NCBI RefSeq assembly: GCF_020736365.1
Contig: NZ_CP085988.1
Span: forward strand, 1,618,001-1,682,000
Length of the DNA stretch: 64,000 nucleotides
From: Clostridium sp. M62/1
Lineage (GTDB): Bacteria > Bacillota > Clostridia > Lachnospirales > Lachnospiraceae
Direction of reading: 5' to 3'
The notes under the pieces are model-generated. The model was given only the letters and a program-made list of their open reading frames with translations, did no database searches and was not told where the DNA came from. This document shows positions 17,220-26,573 of this stretch, in pieces. Position numbers and translations under genes: made by a program. How positions within the stretch are numbered: the first letter of the stretch is position 1; the number at the start of each line of letters is the position of its first letter.

Positions 17220-18242
17220 ATGAAACAGAGAAAAAAAATGAATCAGAACAGCTTCCTTCTGCTTATCACGATTCTTCTGTTCTTTATTATGTACGGAATC
17301 GGCTGCGTGGTGTTTAAGGATGTTGGCTTTGCAAAAACACAGAACTTTTTGAACCTGTTTATCTCCAATGCGGGACTGATTGTCATCGGCATCGGAATGA
17401 CAGTGGTTATGATCACGGGAGGCATTGACATCAGCGTGGGCTCCTTTGTGGCTATGGCCTGTATGATGCTTGCGTGGATGATGGAGCGGGGCGGAATCGG
17501 AGCAGTCCCCGCAGTGATCATTGTCCTTGTGACAGGCGTGGTATTCGGCCTGGTGCAGGGCTTCCTGGTAGCCTATATGGATATCCAGCCCTTTATTGTG
17601 ACGCTGGCGGGAATGTTCTTTGCCAGAGGTATGACGGCGATTATTTCCAAGGATATGATAAGCATTACTAATGAAACTTTCATGGCATGGGCGAAGGCCA
17701 AGATCTATCTTCCCTTCGGAGGCTACTTAAATAAAAAGGGAATTCTGATCCAGCCGTATATTTACCCGACGGTTGTCATTGCCCTGCTTCTGGTGGTGCT
17801 GGCATTTATCATGCTCAAGTATACGAAGTTCGGCCGCAGCCTTTACGCCGTGGGAGGCAACGAGCAGTCTGCCATGATGATGGGACTGAATGTGCGGAAG
17901 GTGAAGCTGAAAGCTTACGTGCTGGACGGATTTCTCTGCGGCGTGGGCGGCGTGCTGTTCTGCCTGAATACGCTGGGCGGCTTTGTGGAGCAGGCAAAGG
18001 GCTTTGAGATGGACGCCATCGCCTCCTCTGTTATCGGCGGAACTCTCCTGACAGGAGGTGTGGGAAATGTCTTCGGAACGCTGTTCGGTGTTCTGATTAA
18101 GGCTACCATCGAGGCTTTTATCACCTTCCAGGGAACTCTGTCCTCCTGGTGGACCAGAATCACCATTGCAGCTCTTCTCTGCTTCTTCATCGTGCTCCAA
18201 TCTGTGCTGGCCATGATCAAGAAGGGCGGAAAGCAGGATTAG
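17220..18242 (+). CDS. Sugar ABC transporter permease, YjfF type
   Basis: The second BPD_transp_2 permease, 340 residues, starting two bases after the previous stop behind AAAGGAGG. It has the same family pattern: GMTVVMITGGIDISVGSFVAMA near residue 60, AYMDIQPFIVTLAGMFFARGM near 120 and GGTLLTGGVGNVFGTLFG near 270. Two different permeases plus one double ATPase and one binding protein reproduce the YtfQRT-YjfF arrangement. It follows that a furanose-form sugar is the likely cargo. Confidence 0.94.
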   Translation: MKQRKKMNQNSFLLLITILLFFIMYGIGCVVFKDVGFAKTQNFLNLFISNAGLIVIGIGMTVVMITGGIDISVGSFVAMACMMLAWMMERGGIGAVPAVIIVLVTGVVFGLVQGFLVAYMDIQPFIVTLAGMFFARGMTAIISKDMISITNETFMAWAKAKIYLPFGGYLNKKGILIQPYIYPTVVIALLLVVLAFIMLKYTKFGRSLYAVGGNEQSAMMMGLNVRKVKLKAYVLDGFLCGVGGVLFCLNTLGGFVEQAKGFEMDAIASSVIGGTLLTGGVGNVFGTLFGVLIKATIEAFITFQGTLSSWWTRITIAALLCFFIVLQSVLAMIKKGGKQD

Positions 18243-18286
18243 AAGGCAGCTGATGCCGGAAGAGACAGACGGAAATGAAAATATCA

Positions 18287-18312
18287 GGGCCGGAAGAAAA
18301 GATATCCGGCCC
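18287..18312 (+). other. Hairpin in the permease-araA spacer
   Basis: GGGCCGGA (18287-18294) pairs perfectly with TCCGGCCC (18305-18312) and has no T tract. It lies in the 116-base gap before araA and may act in mRNA processing or stability rather than termination. Confidence 0.5.
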
Positions 18313-18358
18313 GGGAAACTGAGAAAGAAAATCACAGCAGCGACAGGAGGAAAGAGGA

Positions 18359-19864
18359 ATGATTTTAACGGGAAAGAAATATAAATTCTGGTTCTGTACA
18401 GGCTCTCAGGATCTCTACGGAGACGAATGTCTGGCCCATGTGGCAGAGCATTCCAGGATTATTGTGGAGAAGCTCAATGAAAGCGGAAGACTGCCCTTTG
18501 AGGTGGTGTGGAAGCCGACTCTGATCACCAATGAGGTGATCCGCAAAACCTTCAATGAGGCCAATCAGGATCCGGACTGCGCAGGAGTCATCACATGGAT
18601 GCACACCTTCTCACCGGCCAAAAGCTGGATTCTGGGACTTCAGGAGTACAGAAAGCCTCTGTGCCATCTGCACACCCAGTTCAACAGGGAGATTCCCTAT
18701 GACGCCATAGACATGGATTTTATGAATGAGAACCAGTCGGCTCACGGAGGAAGAGAGTATGGCCACATTGTTTCCCGCATGGGGATCGAGAGAAAGGTGA
18801 TCGTAGGCTTCTGGGATGACAGCGAGGTTCAGGATGCCCTTGCCTCCTGGATGAGAACAGCAGTGGGCGTGATGGAGTCCTCCCACATCCGCGTGATGCG
18901 TGTGGCCGACAACATGAGAAATGTAGCCGTGACAGAGGGAGACAAGGTGGAAGCCCAGATCAAGTTTGGCTGGGAGGTTGACGCCTACCCGGTGAACGAG
19001 ATTGTGGACTGTGTAAACTCTGTCTCTAAGGCAGACACAGATGCCCTTACAGAGGAATATTACAGCAGATACCAGATTCTCACAGAGGGAAGAGACGAGA
19101 AGGAATTCAGAGATAAGGTGGCTGTGCAGGCCCAGATTGAGCTGGGCTTCGAGCGGTTCCTGGATGAGAAGAACTACCAGGCCATTGTCACCCACTTCGG
19201 AGATCTGGGAGGTCTGAAGCAGCTGCCGGGACTTGCCATCCAGAGGCTCATGGAGAAGGGCTACGGCTTCGGAGCAGAGGGAGACTGGAAGACAGCGGCC
19301 ATGGTGCGCCTGATGAAGATCATGGCTGAGGGCGTTCCGGGGGCAAAGGGAACCTCCTTCTTTGAGGACTATACCTACAACCTGGTAAAGGGCCGGGAGG
19401 GAATCCTGCAGGCCCATATGCTGGAGGTATGCCCCACTGTGGCAGACGGCCCCATCTGCATCAAGGAGCAGCCGCTGAGCATGGGAGACAGAGAGGATCC
19501 GGCGAGACTTGTGTTTACGGCCAAGGAGGGGAAGGGAGTTGCGGTGTCCCTCATTGACCTGGGCGAGAGGTTCCGTCTGATTATCAATGAGGTGGATGTG
19601 AAGAAGGCGGAAAAGCCGATGCCGAAGCTTCCGGTAGCCACGGCCTTCTGGACGCCTCAGCCTGATTTAAAGACAGGAGCCGCAGCATGGATCTATGCAG
19701 GAGGCGCTCACCATACAGCCTTCTCCTATGATCTGACGGCAGAGCAGATGGGAGACTGGGCAAACGCCATGGGTATTGAGGCTGTGTATATTGACAGAGA
19801 TACGAATTTAAGACAGTTCAGAAATGAGCTGAGATGGAACGAGGCTTTCTACAAGTTCAGATAG
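18359..19864 (+). CDS. araA: L-arabinose isomerase
   Basis: Converts L-arabinose to L-ribulose in the cytosol, with Mn2+. The 501 residues match the family length. The four metal-ligand positions are recognisable: Glu in FGAEGDWK, Glu in SFFEDYTY, His in AHMLEVCP and His in AHHTAFSYD. The N-terminus [18 protein letters not shown] is typical. AGGAGGAAAGAGG precedes the ATG at 18359. It follows the importer genes in the same direction with no strong terminator between, and precedes the kinase and epimerase, giving a gene order of transport then catabolism. Confidence 0.98.
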   Translation: MILTGKKYKFWFCTGSQDLYGDECLAHVAEHSRIIVEKLNESGRLPFEVVWKPTLITNEVIRKTFNEANQDPDCAGVITWMHTFSPAKSWILGLQEYRKPLCHLHTQFNREIPYDAIDMDFMNENQSAHGGREYGHIVSRMGIERKVIVGFWDDSEVQDALASWMRTAVGVMESSHIRVMRVADNMRNVAVTEGDKVEAQIKFGWEVDAYPVNEIVDCVNSVSKADTDALTEEYYSRYQILTEGRDEKEFRDKVAVQAQIELGFERFLDEKNYQAIVTHFGDLGGLKQLPGLAIQRLMEKGYGFGAEGDWKTAAMVRLMKIMAEGVPGAKGTSFFEDYTYNLVKGREGILQAHMLEVCPTVADGPICIKEQPLSMGDREDPARLVFTAKEGKGVAVSLIDLGERFRLIINEVDVKKAEKPMPKLPVATAFWTPQPDLKTGAAAWIYAGGAHHTAFSYDLTAEQMGDWANAMGIEAVYIDRDTNLRQFRNELRWNEAFYKFR

Positions 19865-19920
19865 TCAGAAGGCAAACAGGGAAAGGCCAGGCAGAGGCCG
19901 GCTGGAAAGAGGTGGAGACA

Positions 19921-21528
19921 ATGAGCCGAAGTATAGAGGAAATCAGAGAGGATATAAGGGCAGGGAGAACAGCTCTGGGAATTGAGTTTGGCTCGACGAG
20001 AATCAAGGCAGTTCTCACAGACAGCTCCCTGGCCCCGGCGGCCCAGGGAAGCCACAGCTGGGAAAATCGGCTGGAAAACGGAATCTGGACTTATCCGGAG
20101 GAGGAAATTATCGCGGGGCTTCAGTCCTGTTACAGGGATCTGGCCCGGAATGTGAGGGAAACCTACGGAACAGAGCTGGAAAACGTGGGTTCCCTGGGAA
20201 TCAGCGCCATGATGCACGGCTATATGGCCTTCGGGGAGGACGGAAACCTTCTCGTGCCCTTCAGGACCTGGAGAAATACCATGACCGGGGAGGCGGCAGA
20301 GAAGCTGACGAAGCTCTTTTCCTACAACATTCCCCAGAGATGGAGCATCGCCCATCTGTATCAGGCCATGCTGAATGGGGAAGAGCACCTGGGCAGGCTG
20401 TCCTTTCTGACAACCCTGGCAGGGTATATTCACTGGCGCCTCACCGGGGAGAAGGTGCTGGGCGTAGGTGATGCCTCCGGCATGTTCCCTATAGACAGCA
20501 AAACGGGAACCTACAGCCGGGAGATGATGGAAAAATTTGAAGCTCTCAGGGAGGAGATGGGATACCGGTGGTCCCTTCCAGGGATTCTTCCGAAGGTGCT
20601 CCCGGCAGGAGAGGAGGCGGGAACTCTCACCAGGGAGGGCGCCGCTCTTCTGGACCCTGCCGGTGTGCTGAAAGCGGGAGTCAGGCTTTGTCCTCCTGAG
20701 GGAGATGCCGGAACCGGCATGACGGCTACCAACAGTGTGGCTGAGAGAACGGGAAATGTATCGGCGGGGACATCTGTATTTTCCATGATTGTCCTGGAGC
20801 AGGAGCTGAAAAAGGTGCACCCGGAGATCGATATGGTGACGACACCTACGGGCAGGCCGGTGGCGATGGTGCACTGCAATAACTGCACCTCGGATTTGAA
20901 CGCCTGGGTCGGCCTGTTTGGGGAGTTTGCCGAGCTTATGGGATTCCCCACGGAGCCGGATAAGCTCTATGGAAGCCTTTACAGGGAGGCCCTGAAGGGG
21001 GATGCAGACTGCGGCGGTCTGTTTGCCTGCGGCTATCTTTCCGGAGAGCCGATTACAGACTTTACTGAAGGCCGTCCCATGTTTTTCCGTCTGCCGGACA
21101 GCCGCTTCCACCTGGCCAACTTCATGAGGAGCCATCTGTACAGCTCCCTGGCCACCTTAAAGATCGGCATGGATCTTCTCACAGAGGAGGAGGACGTGAA
21201 GCTGGACCGCCTGATGGGCCATGGAGGTCTGTTTAAGACGGCTGGGGTAGGCCAGAGGATAATGGCCGCAGCTGCCATGACACCTGTCTCCGTCATGGAG
21301 ACGGCAGGAGAGGGAGGCCCCTGGGGGATGGCTCTTCTGGCTTCCTACATGACTGAGGGGAAGGGAGAGTCTCTGGAAGAATATCTGGAAAGACGGGTGT
21401 TCGCAGATACCAGGGCGACCACCATAGAGCCGGACGAGGCAGATGTGAAGGGATTTCAGGCGTATATGAAGCGGTACCGGGCAGGTCTCGCAGCAGAGAG
21501 AGCGGCTGTGGAGGCTGTGCGCGGGTAA
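19921..21528 (+). CDS. araB: Ribulokinase, FGGY family
   Basis: Phosphorylates L-ribulose to L-ribulose 5-phosphate. The 535-residue protein has the FGGY two-domain fold. The N-terminal phosphate loop is [13 protein letters not shown] (about residues 21-33), [16 protein letters not shown] substrate contacts lie near residue 100, and the C-terminal nucleotide site is around [20 protein letters not shown]. The frame extends back to 19834 inside araA, but the ATG at 19921 with GAGGTGGAG before it and 56 bases after the araA stop is preferred. It is not the Proteobacterial AraB type; assignment to ribulokinase rests on FGGY motifs plus position between araA and araD. Confidence 0.9.
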   Translation: MSRSIEEIREDIRAGRTALGIEFGSTRIKAVLTDSSLAPAAQGSHSWENRLENGIWTYPEEEIIAGLQSCYRDLARNVRETYGTELENVGSLGISAMMHGYMAFGEDGNLLVPFRTWRNTMTGEAAEKLTKLFSYNIPQRWSIAHLYQAMLNGEEHLGRLSFLTTLAGYIHWRLTGEKVLGVGDASGMFPIDSKTGTYSREMMEKFEALREEMGYRWSLPGILPKVLPAGEEAGTLTREGAALLDPAGVLKAGVRLCPPEGDAGTGMTATNSVAERTGNVSAGTSVFSMIVLEQELKKVHPEIDMVTTPTGRPVAMVHCNNCTSDLNAWVGLFGEFAELMGFPTEPDKLYGSLYREALKGDADCGGLFACGYLSGEPITDFTEGRPMFFRLPDSRFHLANFMRSHLYSSLATLKIGMDLLTEEEDVKLDRLMGHGGLFKTAGVGQRIMAAAAMTPVSVMETAGEGGPWGMALLASYMTEGKGESLEEYLERRVFADTRATTIEPDEADVKGFQAYMKRYRAGLAAERAAVEAVRG

Positions 21529-21553
21529 CAGCAGCAGGAAAAGGAGCAGGATT

Positions 21554-22255
21554 ATGCTGGAGGAACTGAAAAAACAGGTATATGAGGCCAATATGGAGCT
21601 TCCGAGGCTGGGCCTTGTGACATTTACCTGGGGAAATGTATCGGGAATCGACAGGGAGAAGGGACTGTTTGTCCTAAAGCCGTCGGGAGTGGAGTATGAG
21701 AAGCTGACGCCGGAGGACATGGTGGTCATGAGCCTGGATGGAGAGAAGGTGGAGGGAGAGCTGAATCCCTCGTCGGACACGAAGACGCACATGGTTCTGT
21801 ACCGCCGTTTTCCGGACATCGGAGGGATCGTTCACACACACAGTCCGTGGGCAACCTCCTGGGCCCAGGCAGGCAGGAGCATCCCCTGCTACGGAACTAC
21901 CCATGCAGATTATATTTACAGGGATGTCCCCTGTGCCAGATGCCTTACAAAAGAGGAGCTGGATGAGGACTACGAGAAGAATACGGGAATTGTGATCGGA
22001 GATCTGTTTGAGAAGGAAGGAATTGACTACCGGGCAGTTCCCTGCGTCCTGTGCAGATGTCACGGCCCCTTTGCCTGGGGAGAGAATCCTCACATGGCAG
22101 TCCACAATGCGGCAGTGCTTGAGGAGGTGGCCAGGATGGCCGCCCGCACGGAATGGCTGAATCCTGAGGTGAAGGAGGCGCCGGCCTACCTTCAGGATAA
22201 ACATTACTTCAGAAAGCACGGGCCCGGCGCCTACTATGGACAGGAGAAGAAGTAG
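21554..22255 (+). CDS. araD: L-ribulose-5-phosphate 4-epimerase
   Basis: Converts L-ribulose 5-phosphate to D-xylulose 5-phosphate, feeding the pentose phosphate or phosphoketolase route. The 233-residue class II aldolase-like fold shows zinc ligands in HTHSPWATSWAQAG and CRCHGPFAWG, plus the family segments TWGNVSGIDR, KPSGVEYE and YGTTHADY. The start at 21554 is preceded by AAGGAG, 25 bases after araB. A strong terminator follows, closing the arabinose operon. Confidence 0.97.
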   Translation: MLEELKKQVYEANMELPRLGLVTFTWGNVSGIDREKGLFVLKPSGVEYEKLTPEDMVVMSLDGEKVEGELNPSSDTKTHMVLYRRFPDIGGIVHTHSPWATSWAQAGRSIPCYGTTHADYIYRDVPCARCLTKEELDEDYEKNTGIVIGDLFEKEGIDYRAVPCVLCRCHGPFAWGENPHMAVHNAAVLEEVARMAARTEWLNPEVKEAPAYLQDKHYFRKHGPGAYYGQEKK

Positions 22256-22309
22256 GCAGATTCCGGGACTGAAACAGAGAAAAGCAGCTTAAATTCACAG
22301 AGAAAAGGG

Positions 22310-22359
22310 CAGAGTCCTTCTGCAGCCGTTTTGGAAGCAGAAGGACTCTGTCTTTTTTT
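22310..22359 (+). terminator. Intrinsic terminator of the ara operon
   Basis: Fourteen-base arms CAGAGTCCTTCTGC (22310-22323) and GCAGAAGGACTCTG (22337-22350) are perfectly complementary and followed by TCTTTTTTT. Confidence 0.92.
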
Positions 22360-22387
22360 GAGTACAAGGTGAAAGGGGAAAGAAGCA

Positions 22388-22416
22388 TTGACAACCAGGA
22401 GCCCTTCCAGTAAAAT
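22388..22416 (+). promoter_or_regulatory. Sigma-A-type promoter of the EAL gene
   Basis: TTGACA (22388-22393), 17 bases, TAAAAT (22411-22416). A leader of about 130 bases precedes the ATG at 22552. Confidence 0.7.
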
Positions 22417-22551
22417 TTGGTAATAGCAAAAGGATGGGAGACGGAGCCTGCAGGAGGCAGGAGAAATGTGTCAGCCGTTAAAGAAACATGGAGTTTTACG
22501 CAGAACAGGTGTGAAAAGACCGCTGCAGGGGGATTATACAGGAGATAAAAG

Positions 22552-24561
22552 ATGAAAAAACTATGGCACATATATGACCGGATGAGAGATATAGTTTGTA
22601 TCTTAAATGCAGACACTCAGGAGATTGTATACATGAATCCCCATGGCCTGAGGATGCTGGGATTTCGTTCCCTGGAGGAGCTTGGGAAAGACTTCCGTTC
22701 AGAGACACTGCAGAACCTTGACGGACTTATTACAGCCTGCGGGCAGGAGGAGACGCCGGATGGAGGGCCTGATGAAAAACTCTGGAAAAATATGGTGGAC
22801 GGGCTTGTTTATGCTGTAAGAAGCGGCTTTTTTGAGGTGGGAGGAGAGAGGTTCAGAATCCAGACTGCCAGTGAATGCAGGGAGGAGGAACTGCATGAGT
22901 ATCAGTCTTCTTTCGGACGCTTTCTCAGAAAATATTATTTTGATACAGAAATGTTTTTTCATTCAGTGTCAGCTCGTGAAATGCCGGTATATGTTTTCTT
23001 CGGCGATGTGCAGGAGGATGTCTACTATGTCTCAGATAAGTTAAGAGAGGAGTTAGGGCTTTCTTCCAACCTGGTTCATCAGCTGTTCAGGCAGGCAGAG
23101 CCGTTTGTCTACGAGAAAGATCGGGAGAACTATAAGCGGGGACTTTTAAGTGTGATGGAGGAAAGACGGGAATTTTACAGCCAGCGTCTGAGATTTCAGG
23201 GAATGGACAAAAGAATCCGATGGATGTGCTGCTGGGGAATTATCAAGTGGGACGGGGACAGACCTCTGTTTTTCTCGGGCTGCATGACAGATTTGGAAGA
23301 CGAGTTCTCAGCGGATTCTGTGACAGGTCTCCTGCGTTACCCGGCAGCTGTCAGAAGACTTACCGCTCTGAGCGAGGAAAAAGAGCAGGCGACGGTGTTC
23401 GGCATTGGACTCAGCCGCTTTTCCGTGATCAATGACTCTCTGGGACGTATGGAGGCAGACAGGCTCCTCAGACAAATCTGCGCACAGCTTCGGGAAAGAC
23501 TTTACGGATTTGAGCTGTACCGGATGGACGGAGTCCGTTTCCTTGCAGTTTGTCCCGGCCAGGTGCCAGATGTGAGAATATCCGGCATTATCCGCCAGTG
23601 TATTCAGGAGTGCTACCGGAAAAAAGGAATCGAGATGAAAAATCCCTGTGCTCTGGGTATGCTGCGCTGTCCGGAAGACGGGAGAAGCGGAATGGAACTG
23701 ATCGAGAGGGTGATGACCTGCATCTACTATGCAAAACGGAATCCCGAACAGGGAGTCCTGCGGTTTTCGTGGGATATGCTGGAAAAGCGTCAGAAAGAGA
23801 CAGAGATGTCTCTGGAGCTGTGCCGGAATGTCAGAGATCAGTTCAAGGGGTTCCGGGTAGTGATTCAGCCTATTGTAGAGGGAGAGACAGGGAGAATCAA
23901 GGGAGGAGAGATCCTGAGCCGCTGGGAGTGCAGGGGGACAGCTGTTTCACCGGAATGCTTTATTATGCTGATGGAGGAGAATAAGCAGATTCTGGCCTTT
24001 GGAAAGTGGGTTTTTGAACAGGCTGTTCTGGCCTGTCGCAGCTTTATGAAAGAGCGTCCTGATTTTACTGTGTCGTTTAATGTGAGCTATCTTCAGATTA
24101 CTGACAGCAGTTTTCTTCCTTTTATGAAGGAAACGCTGTCAAGATATGGAGTTTCCGGCAAAAATTTAATCCTGGAACTGACAGAGACACATTTTGATGA
24201 GGCTCCTGAGCATCTGGAGAGGCTGGTCAAAGAATGCAGAACTATGGGGATGAAGCTGGCTCTGGATGATTTTGGGAAAGGATATTCTAACCTTCAGATG
24301 CTGCTGCGCTATCCGGTGGATCTGGTAAAGCTGGATCGGGAGATAATGAGAGAGATAGCTCAGTCGAGAACCAGCAGAGAGCTGGTGAAAAGTATTGTCC
24401 TCGCATGTCACAGAGCAGATAAGAAGGTATGCGTGGAAGGGGTGGAGACGGAGACAGAGCTTGGAATTGTTAAGAGAATGAAGGCTGATTATGTACAGGG
24501 CTACTACTTTTATCGTCCGCTGAACACACAAGAGCTTCTGACAAAGATTTCAGGCGCCTGA
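22552..24561 (+). CDS. PAS-degenerate GGDEF-EAL protein, probable c-di-GMP phosphodiesterase
   Basis: A 669-residue cytosolic signalling protein without membrane helices. Two PAS-like regions lie at about residues 1-105 and 140-240. A GGDEF-fold domain at about 275-410 has MDGVRF where the GGDEF signature should be, so cyclase activity is not expected. The EAL domain (about 420-665) retains the usual catalytic residues: Glu in EILSRWE, Asn in FNVSYLQ, Glu in LELTETHF, the Asp pair in LALDDFGKGYS, Lys in LVKLDRE and Glu in CVEGVETE. It should hydrolyse c-di-GMP, with the degenerate domain as a GTP or partner sensor (inference). AGGAGAT precedes the start, and it has its own promoter. Confidence 0.9.
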   Translation: MKKLWHIYDRMRDIVCILNADTQEIVYMNPHGLRMLGFRSLEELGKDFRSETLQNLDGLITACGQEETPDGGPDEKLWKNMVDGLVYAVRSGFFEVGGERFRIQTASECREEELHEYQSSFGRFLRKYYFDTEMFFHSVSAREMPVYVFFGDVQEDVYYVSDKLREELGLSSNLVHQLFRQAEPFVYEKDRENYKRGLLSVMEERREFYSQRLRFQGMDKRIRWMCCWGIIKWDGDRPLFFSGCMTDLEDEFSADSVTGLLRYPAAVRRLTALSEEKEQATVFGIGLSRFSVINDSLGRMEADRLLRQICAQLRERLYGFELYRMDGVRFLAVCPGQVPDVRISGIIRQCIQECYRKKGIEMKNPCALGMLRCPEDGRSGMELIERVMTCIYYAKRNPEQGVLRFSWDMLEKRQKETEMSLELCRNVRDQFKGFRVVIQPIVEGETGRIKGGEILSRWECRGTAVSPECFIMLMEENKQILAFGKWVFEQAVLACRSFMKERPDFTVSFNVSYLQITDSSFLPFMKETLSRYGVSGKNLILELTETHFDEAPEHLERLVKECRTMGMKLALDDFGKGYSNLQMLLRYPVDLVKLDREIMREIAQSRTSRELVKSIVLACHRADKKVCVEGVETETELGIVKRMKADYVQGYYFYRPLNTQELLTKISGA

Positions 24562-24738
24562 GGGTAACAGAAACCATAGATGGATATCTGCAGCCCAGCT
24601 AAGCGGTGCTGGAATAGAAATCCCTGATTCTGGAAAAGATAGAAACAGCGGAAGGCAGAACGCGCCTGCCGTCAGAACACACGGATACCCGGCGAGGAGG
24701 CCGGAAATATCTGATATCAAGATTCAGGAGGGATTTGC

Positions 24739-25359
24739 ATGGAACCGATTTTAAAGACCAGCGAGACGGCAAAAAATCTGATGAGGGCCTTTGCAGGTGA
24801 GAGCCAGGCAAGAAACCGCTATACCTTTGCGGCATCAGCGGCAAAAAAGGAGGGCTTTCCCGTCATCCAGGCGGTATTCCAGTTTACAGCCAATCAGGAG
24901 AAGGAACACGCAGAACTGTTTTACAAATTTTTACAGGAGATGACAGGAGATACCATACACATTGACGGCGGCTATCCGGTGGATACCTACGACCGCACGC
25001 TGGATCTGCTGAAAGCCGCCAGACACAATGAATTTGAGGAATATGAGAATGTCTACAAGCAGTTCGGGGATATTGCCCTGGATGAAGGCTTTGACCGGGT
25101 GGGACAGGTATTCCACATGGTGGCAGACATAGAGAAAACCCACGGTGACCGGTTTGATCTGTTTGCAGGCCTTCTGGAGAGGGGCCAGCTCTTTGCCTCT
25201 GAGGTGGAGACGGGCTGGGTGTGCTTAAACTGCGGCTATGTGTATCACGGAACCTTTGCGCCGAAATACTGTCCGGTCTGCGAGCATGAACAGGGCTGGT
25301 TTATCCGCATGGAGCTTACCCCCTATGCCGGGGCCTATAAGCCCTGGAAGAACCTTTAG
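24739..25359 (+). CDS. rbr: Rubrerythrin
   Basis: Reduces hydrogen peroxide in anaerobes. The ferritin-like di-iron domain (about residues 1-150) shows AGESQARNRYTF, QEKEHAELFY and DIEKTHGDRFD carrying the iron ligands. A C-terminal rubredoxin-like domain has CLNCGY and CPVCEHEQGWF, four cysteines for one iron. The 206-residue length is slightly above usual because of a short C-terminal extension. CAGGAGGGATTTGC precedes the start. The preceding 177 bases hold no clear promoter. Confidence 0.96.
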   Translation: MEPILKTSETAKNLMRAFAGESQARNRYTFAASAAKKEGFPVIQAVFQFTANQEKEHAELFYKFLQEMTGDTIHIDGGYPVDTYDRTLDLLKAARHNEFEEYENVYKQFGDIALDEGFDRVGQVFHMVADIEKTHGDRFDLFAGLLERGQLFASEVETGWVCLNCGYVYHGTFAPKYCPVCEHEQGWFIRMELTPYAGAYKPWKNL

Positions 25360-25427
25360 AAGGCAGCAGGATAAAAGACAAAGAAAGTGCAGAAAGCCAG
25401 GCCAGGCATTCAGAGATTGGAGGAATT

Positions 25428-26297
25428 ATGGATTTATTCAGGACAGCGGCAGCAGCTCTGTCTGCAGCGGCGGCGGCCTCTTTTGCCCGATCAGAATACG
25501 AAAAGCGTCATTTTGTCACGGAAACGTTTGAGATTTCGTCTGATAAGCTAAAAACGCCGGAGAGGAACCTTGTGTTTCTCTCCGACCTACATAGTAATGA
25601 GTTCGGGGAGGAAAACGAAAGGCTTCTCAGGGCAATTGACAGGATTCGTCCGGATGCCGTGCTGATCGGCGGAGATATGATGGTGTGCAAAAAGGGAAAG
25701 CTGGATCTTGCGGTCTGCCTGAACCTGGTGGAGAGGCTGGCGTCAAAGTATCCCGTATACTATGCAAACGGCAACCATGAGGAGAGGATGAACCGGGAGA
25801 GAGAACATTACGGAAACAGCTACGACCGGTTTCGGGAGGCCCTTGAGCAGGCAGGAGTCATCTATCTGTCAGACTGCTCGGCCTGCCTGGGGGAGGATGT
25901 GAGAATCACAGGCTGCAACATGAAAGAGCGCTATTACCGCCACCGCTTTACAGTGCCTCAGATGGAGGAAGGGGAGCTGGAACGCCATGTGGGGAAGGCT
26001 GACAGGGAAAGATTTCAGATTCTGATGCTTCACTCTCCGCTGTTTTTTGACTGCTGCCGCAGGTGGGGAGCCGATCTGACGCTCTGCGGCCATTTCCACG
26101 GCGGCACGATACGCCTCCCCTTTCTGGGAGGCGTTATGACGCCTCAGTATCAGTTTTTTCTGCCGTGGTGTGCGGGACAGTTTGACAGAGAGAAAAAGAC
26201 GATGATCGTAAGCAGGGGACTGGGGACCCACTCGATTAATATCAGGCTGAACAACAGGCCTCAGCTGGTGCATATCAGGCTGAAGAAGGGCAGATAG
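25428..26297 (+). CDS. Membrane-anchored metallophosphoesterase, YkuE-like
   Basis: A 289-residue calcineurin-like phosphoesterase. An Ala-rich hydrophobic N-terminus (residues 5-20) acts as membrane anchor or signal. The five metal-binding blocks are all present: FLSDLHSNEF (D-x-H), IGGDMM (GGD), YANGNHEE (GNHE), LMLHSP (H) and CGHFHGG (GHxH). The related B. subtilis YkuE is an exported, cell-wall-associated enzyme; the substrate here is unknown. GGAGGAAT precedes the ATG. It lies 68 bases after rubrerythrin and may be co-transcribed with it. Confidence 0.9.
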   Translation: MDLFRTAAAALSAAAAASFARSEYEKRHFVTETFEISSDKLKTPERNLVFLSDLHSNEFGEENERLLRAIDRIRPDAVLIGGDMMVCKKGKLDLAVCLNLVERLASKYPVYYANGNHEERMNREREHYGNSYDRFREALEQAGVIYLSDCSACLGEDVRITGCNMKERYYRHRFTVPQMEEGELERHVGKADRERFQILMLHSPLFFDCCRRWGADLTLCGHFHGGTIRLPFLGGVMTPQYQFFLPWCAGQFDREKKTMIVSRGLGTHSINIRLNNRPQLVHIRLKKGR

Positions 26298-26301
26298 AGA
26301 G

Positions 26302-26355
26302 AAAGGGAGAAGATTTTCTGTGATTTCGCTGTGACAGAAAATCTTCTCCCTTTTT
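26302..26355 (+). terminator. Intrinsic terminator after the phosphoesterase gene
   Basis: Twenty-base arms at 26302-26321 and 26334-26353 (AAAGGGAGAAGATTTTCTGT and its complement) are followed by TTTTT. On the minus strand a shorter T tract follows, so it may work in both directions for the converging serine operon. Confidence 0.88.
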
Positions 26356-26559
26356 AATATAACAGGAAACTTCGTTCCCTGTTATATTAAAACGCTCCGC
26401 AGGCGGAGAATCCTGCGAAGCAGGATTCTTTCTTGTTCAATAGGAAATTTCATTTCCTATTGAACAAAAATGACGTTGATGCGCACTCGCGCGCAAGGTA
26501 AAAATTGCCTGAAGGCAACCGCGCTCGGCGCGAGTGTGCGCCAAGGCGCACACTTTTTT
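26355..26559. repeat. Cluster of consecutive hairpins between convergent genes
   Basis: Palindromes are packed almost without gaps. They are A, 26355-26366 with 26378-26389 (TAATATAACAGG); B, 26395-26400 with 26403-26408; C, 26408-26416 with 26420-26428 (GAATCCTGC, then TTTCTT); D, 26433-26447 with 26453-26467 (TTGTTCAATAGGAAA, 15 perfect pairs); E, 26484-26492 with 26528-26536 (CACTCGCGC); and F, 26534-26542 with 26545-26553 (GTGTGCGCC, then six T). E and F share bases and exclude one another. A and D look alike in design (AT-rich stem with AGGAAA near the loop). No gene is present. Confidence 0.75.
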
Positions 26560-26573
26560 GTGGATAAATTCAA

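Noticed and set aside
19849-21135. A 428-codon minus-strand frame antisense to araB
   Set aside because: Composition (Gly, Arg, His, Pro, Gln rich) and the lack of a ribosome site show that it is the shadow of araB.
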